Shown piece after piece: positions 4,416 to 6,833 of a stretch of 6,833 nucleotides of DNA. The position numbers and the translations under genes were made by a program. The stretch comes from an uncultured Bacteroidota bacterium. GTDB taxonomy: Bacteria; Bacteroidota; Bacteroidia; Chitinophagales; S012-47. Each line of letters opens with the position of its first letter. The first letter of the stretch is position 1. The notes beneath the pieces are model-generated. The model was not told the DNA's origin. It was given only the letters and a program-made list of their open reading frames with translations, and did no database searches. The DNA is taken from the NCBI GenBank assembly GCA_913062655.1, contig CAJXXO010000145.1, forward strand, positions 1 through 6,833. The letters run 5' to 3'.

Positions 4416-6314
4416 ATGGTGCGAATGCTACGCATATTTTTCATTTTGATTTTGGGGGCTTTTGTCGGGTCGTTGCAGGCGCAAGCAGAAGGATGGCTGT
4501 ATCGTATAGAGGGCTCGGAGACGCGGACCGGTTACCTGGTAGGGGTATTGCCGTCTTCTTCACCCTTGTCTTATCAATGGAATGACTCCGTCTATGCCGC
4601 TCTGGCGCACGCTGAGGTGATCGCTGTAGATGCGGTGCTTGATTCCCTGCAACGCTCGGAGTATGCTTCTTTGAGCATAATGCCGGATGGAGAGACCTTT
4701 ACTGATTGGCTCAACAATGCCAAGTTTGCGGCCATCAACGAGCAACTTCAGGCGTTGGACAAGGGCTCCTTGTGGCAATTTACCGCCTATTATCCATTGT
4801 ATGTAGCAGAAAAACTACAAGCCTGGTCATTGGCGCGAGCACAGTCGGGGATGGATTTCTTACTCCGACTGGCTGCTGAACAGCAAAAGCGGGTAATAGG
4901 CTTATACGAAGGTGACGCCCTTACCGGCCTATTGTCGGCCATACCCGGCCGGCTGCAGAGCGATTTGCTGTTATCGTTTACCCAGACCTGGTTTGCCGAC
5001 ATCTTTCAACAGCGCTTGGTCCGCCATTATTTGTCGGGTGACAAGGACTTGTTGCATCAGTTCATGGCTCGTCAACTGCCGATAGAGTACCAGGCCTTTT
5101 TTCAGCAAGGGCTGATCAACCTGCTCGTACGGGCAATACCGGCACAGGCCAGAAGACAGCGAACCGCTTTTCTGGTGGACGCCACTCTTTTGGGGGGAGA
5201 GCAGGGATTGGTTGCTTCGCTGCGCGAACAGGGGCTTACCCTCACACCGATTGGCAATGGACTGGAGTTGGTCTCTACGCAAGATCCGGTGCCGGTGGAG
5301 GAGGCTGATACTATCGTGTTTGAGAGCGATCCGGATATCGAATATTATCGATTGAATGAGGAATACCGCCAGCAATACTTTGATGACATTATTCCCAATT
5401 GGCACACCCTGACCAGCTACCGGGGCGCCTTTACCATCCGCATGCCCGACCGGCCGGAGGAGATCATGGAGCAGTTGCCCGTGGAAGAAGGTAATGTCAC
5501 CGTTCGTTTGTACAAGTTTGAAGACCGGGCGTTGAATATTTTCTATCTCGTCAGTTTTTACGACTACCCGGATTGGTATTCCCTCGAAGAGCAACCCGGT
5601 TTTTTCCGGCAGGTGATATCACGCACGGTGAATCGATTTGGCGGCATTTTGCTGTTGGAGCGGGACATCAGCAATGCGCAGTTTCGTGGTAAGGAAATCG
5701 AGATTCAGGTAGAGGAAGATTATACTATTCGGGTACGCTTTTACCTGGTGGGTAATCGTATGTACCAGGTCGCCTTGGGCGCCACCGGGCGAAAGGCCTA
5801 CTCAAAGCAGAATGAGGCTTTTTTGCGCTCCTTCCGTATCCTCGATCAGCGTATGGCAGGCTGGACACCCATGGACCTGGGTTTTGCCGCAGTAGAAATG
5901 CCCGGCCGACCGACAAGAGAAACGGGTATTATCACCCTAGATTCCATGCCGGCCCATTACTTTGCGTACCTGAAAAAAGACCCTGCCACCTTGCTGCAAT
6001 ATGCTACTACCGTAACGTACCTCCCGCCTGATTACCGCCTGCGTAAGGAGGAACGGGTATACCGCAGGATGATTTATGAGACCGCGCGGCAGTTGGAGGC
6101 GGTATTGATTCGGCAAGAACCGTTCACCCGCGGAGAATTGAGCGGGCAATACATTGAGCTAGGATCGGGAGAGGATACCGTCATCCGTATGGTGGTGTTG
6201 TACTACGATCACCGACTGCTGCAGTTGATGGTGATGGGCCCGGAAGATAGCGCCTTCTCAGCCTTTGCCGATCATTTCTTCGATAGCTTTTCTGTTAGCG
6301 CTTACGAGTATTAA
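4416..6314 (+). CDS. Secreted protein with degenerate TraB/GumN-like domain and duplicated C-terminal module
   Basis: From ATG 4416 this is 632 aa. ATG 4425 is also possible; TTG 4371 lies upstream of the promoter element. Residues 1-24 are a signal peptide (hydrophobic IFFILILGAFVG, likely cleavage after AQA), so the protein is periplasmic or exported. Residues about 25-285 resemble the TraB/GumN/Tiki fold in order: an opening WLYRIEG, a GYLVGVLP strand, long helices, then AFLVDATLLGGEQGLVASLREQG near 251-273. TraB/GumN proteins normally carry two GxxH motifs. Here the first reads GVLP (43-46) and the second region DATLLGG, so both histidines are missing. Residues about 333-475 and 487-627 are two related modules, each with a [GK]xIE..., IR and R..Q core and an F..SF ending. 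Catalysis is therefore doubtful. The last 20 nt overlap the convergent gene. Function is unknown. Confidence 0.8.
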   Translation: MVRMLRIFFILILGAFVGSLQAQAEGWLYRIEGSETRTGYLVGVLPSSSPLSYQWNDSVYAALAHAEVIAVDAVLDSLQRSEYASLSIMPDGETFTDWLNNAKFAAINEQLQALDKGSLWQFTAYYPLYVAEKLQAWSLARAQSGMDFLLRLAAEQQKRVIGLYEGDALTGLLSAIPGRLQSDLLLSFTQTWFADIFQQRLVRHYLSGDKDLLHQFMARQLPIEYQAFFQQGLINLLVRAIPAQARRQRTAFLVDATLLGGEQGLVASLREQGLTLTPIGNGLELVSTQDPVPVEEADTIVFESDPDIEYYRLNEEYRQQYFDDIIPNWHTLTSYRGAFTIRMPDRPEEIMEQLPVEEGNVTVRLYKFEDRALNIFYLVSFYDYPDWYSLEEQPGFFRQVISRTVNRFGGILLLERDISNAQFRGKEIEIQVEEDYTIRVRFYLVGNRMYQVALGATGRKAYSKQNEAFLRSFRILDQRMAGWTPMDLGFAAVEMPGRPTRETGIITLDSMPAHYFAYLKKDPATLLQYATTVTYLPPDYRLRKEERVYRRMIYETARQLEAVLIRQEPFTRGELSGQYIELGSGEDTVIRMVVLYYDHRLLQLMVMGPEDSAFSAFADHFFDSFSVSAYEY

Positions 6315-6831
6315 GGATCCCATTGGGTGGGGTAAGCCGGCTATTGGGCACAGGCGAAAAGTGATGCTTCACACCACCACTGAATACGAAAATTTCCGGC
6401 CAACCCGGTATCAAATTGGCCGATAGGCTATGTGTGGGACTGATCCGGTAGTCGTACTCAATACTACCGGCATACCAGTAAAAACTGTGCTGCCATTTTT
6501 CATTGTAGGCAAACAATCCCTCATCCACATAGCCGGAGATGTCGCGCCAGGTCTTACGGTAAAACCAGGAAGGCCCCATGCTGGCGCCCAGTGTATGCCG
6601 CCCCTGACGGTAGAGGCCTTTTACACCTAGGTGGCTGAAACCGGCAAATTGGTTGCTACAGTCGAGCATCAACCCTTGTGCGGCATGAAGCGCCAACCGA
6701 TTGGGTACGACTTCCCAATCCACGGTGAGAAATACCCCCCCGATCTGTACCCATTTGCCCTTCTCATCCCAGCCATTGGGGTACAGTTGAGGATGTGGGG
6801 AGGGCTTAGGGTGAAAGGTGAGGCCCATCAC
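6295..6831 (-). CDS. Hypothetical probable outer-membrane beta-barrel protein, 5'-partial
   Basis: About 178 C-terminal residues are visible, and the frame runs to the right window edge. The GTG/ATG codons at 6831 and 6828 are not convincing starts because no signal peptide follows. The true start probably lies beyond the window. The sequence is rich in aromatic residues and short alternating strands, such as WVQIGGVFLTVDWEV, SFYWYAGSIEYDYRI and VFSGGVKHHFSP. That pattern suggests an outer-membrane beta-barrel or a related surface protein. Against a simple barrel, the final residues after HHFSP form an extra proline-rich and basic tail of about 20 aa (SRLTPPNGILNTRKR) rather than ending in an aromatic strand. 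I do not recognise a named family. It ends convergently inside the TraB/GumN-like gene, overlapping it by 20 nt, so no separate terminator fits between them. Confidence 0.65.
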   Translation of the reverse strand: MMGLTFHPKPSPHPQLYPNGWDEKGKWVQIGGVFLTVDWEVVPNRLALHAAQGLMLDCSNQFAGFSHLGVKGLYRQGRHTLGASMGPSWFYRKTWRDISGYVDEGLFAYNEKWQHSFYWYAGSIEYDYRISPTHSLSANLIPGWPEIFVFSGGVKHHFSPVPNSRLTPPNGILNTRKR

Positions 6832-6833
6832 CT

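Noticed and set aside
4971..5594. 207-aa minus-strand ORF inside the TraB/GumN-like gene
   Set aside because: It is fully antisense to a well-supported secreted protein gene with a promoter and signal peptide. I see no domain or start context for it.

Overview
The window looks like chromosomal DNA of a member of the Bacteroidota, possibly the Saprospiria/Chitinophagia side. The evidence is a DUF3109 protein, a short RsmI-like methyltransferase and an S24 regulator of types I know from that phylum, two exact TAnnTTTG promoter elements, and almost no Shine-Dalgarno sequences. The exact lineage is inference. I see no rRNA, tRNA, CRISPR array, insertion sequence or phage gene.

Layout: Positions 1-427 are non-coding and hold two copies of a hairpin-rich repeat of about 192 bp at an offset of exactly 235 bp. 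The second copy runs up to the start codon of the first gene. Next comes a plus-strand cluster: a self-cleaving LexA/CI-like regulator (428-1210), a small antitoxin (1240-1437) and a RelE/ParE-type toxin (1434-1634). The toxin is cut short by an in-frame TAG, and its missing C-terminus is still readable to 1697. Facing it is a minus-strand pair: an RsmI-like SAM methyltransferase (2968-2258) followed 3 nt later by a DUF3109 cysteine-rich protein (2254-1679). Divergent from the methyltransferase is a 3-methyladenine DNA glycosylase (2999-3601). It ends tail to tail with an L,D-transpeptidase-fold protein (4329-3598), and the two share the palindromic stop CTAG. A secreted protein of about 632 aa follows (4416-6314), with a degenerate TraB/GumN-like N-terminal domain and a duplicated C-terminal module. 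It overlaps the end of a minus-strand, probably outer-membrane, protein whose 5' end lies beyond the window (6831-6295).

Function: the genes mostly look like independent housekeeping or envelope units packed tightly, since every convergent pair overlaps or touches. Only the first cluster looks like an accessory module: a damage- or stress-responsive repressor type co-directional with a toxin-antitoxin pair and preceded by structured repeats. I do not see a clear new multi-gene system. The best leads are the repeat pair, the interrupted toxin and the TraB/GumN-like protein that has lost its hallmark histidines.
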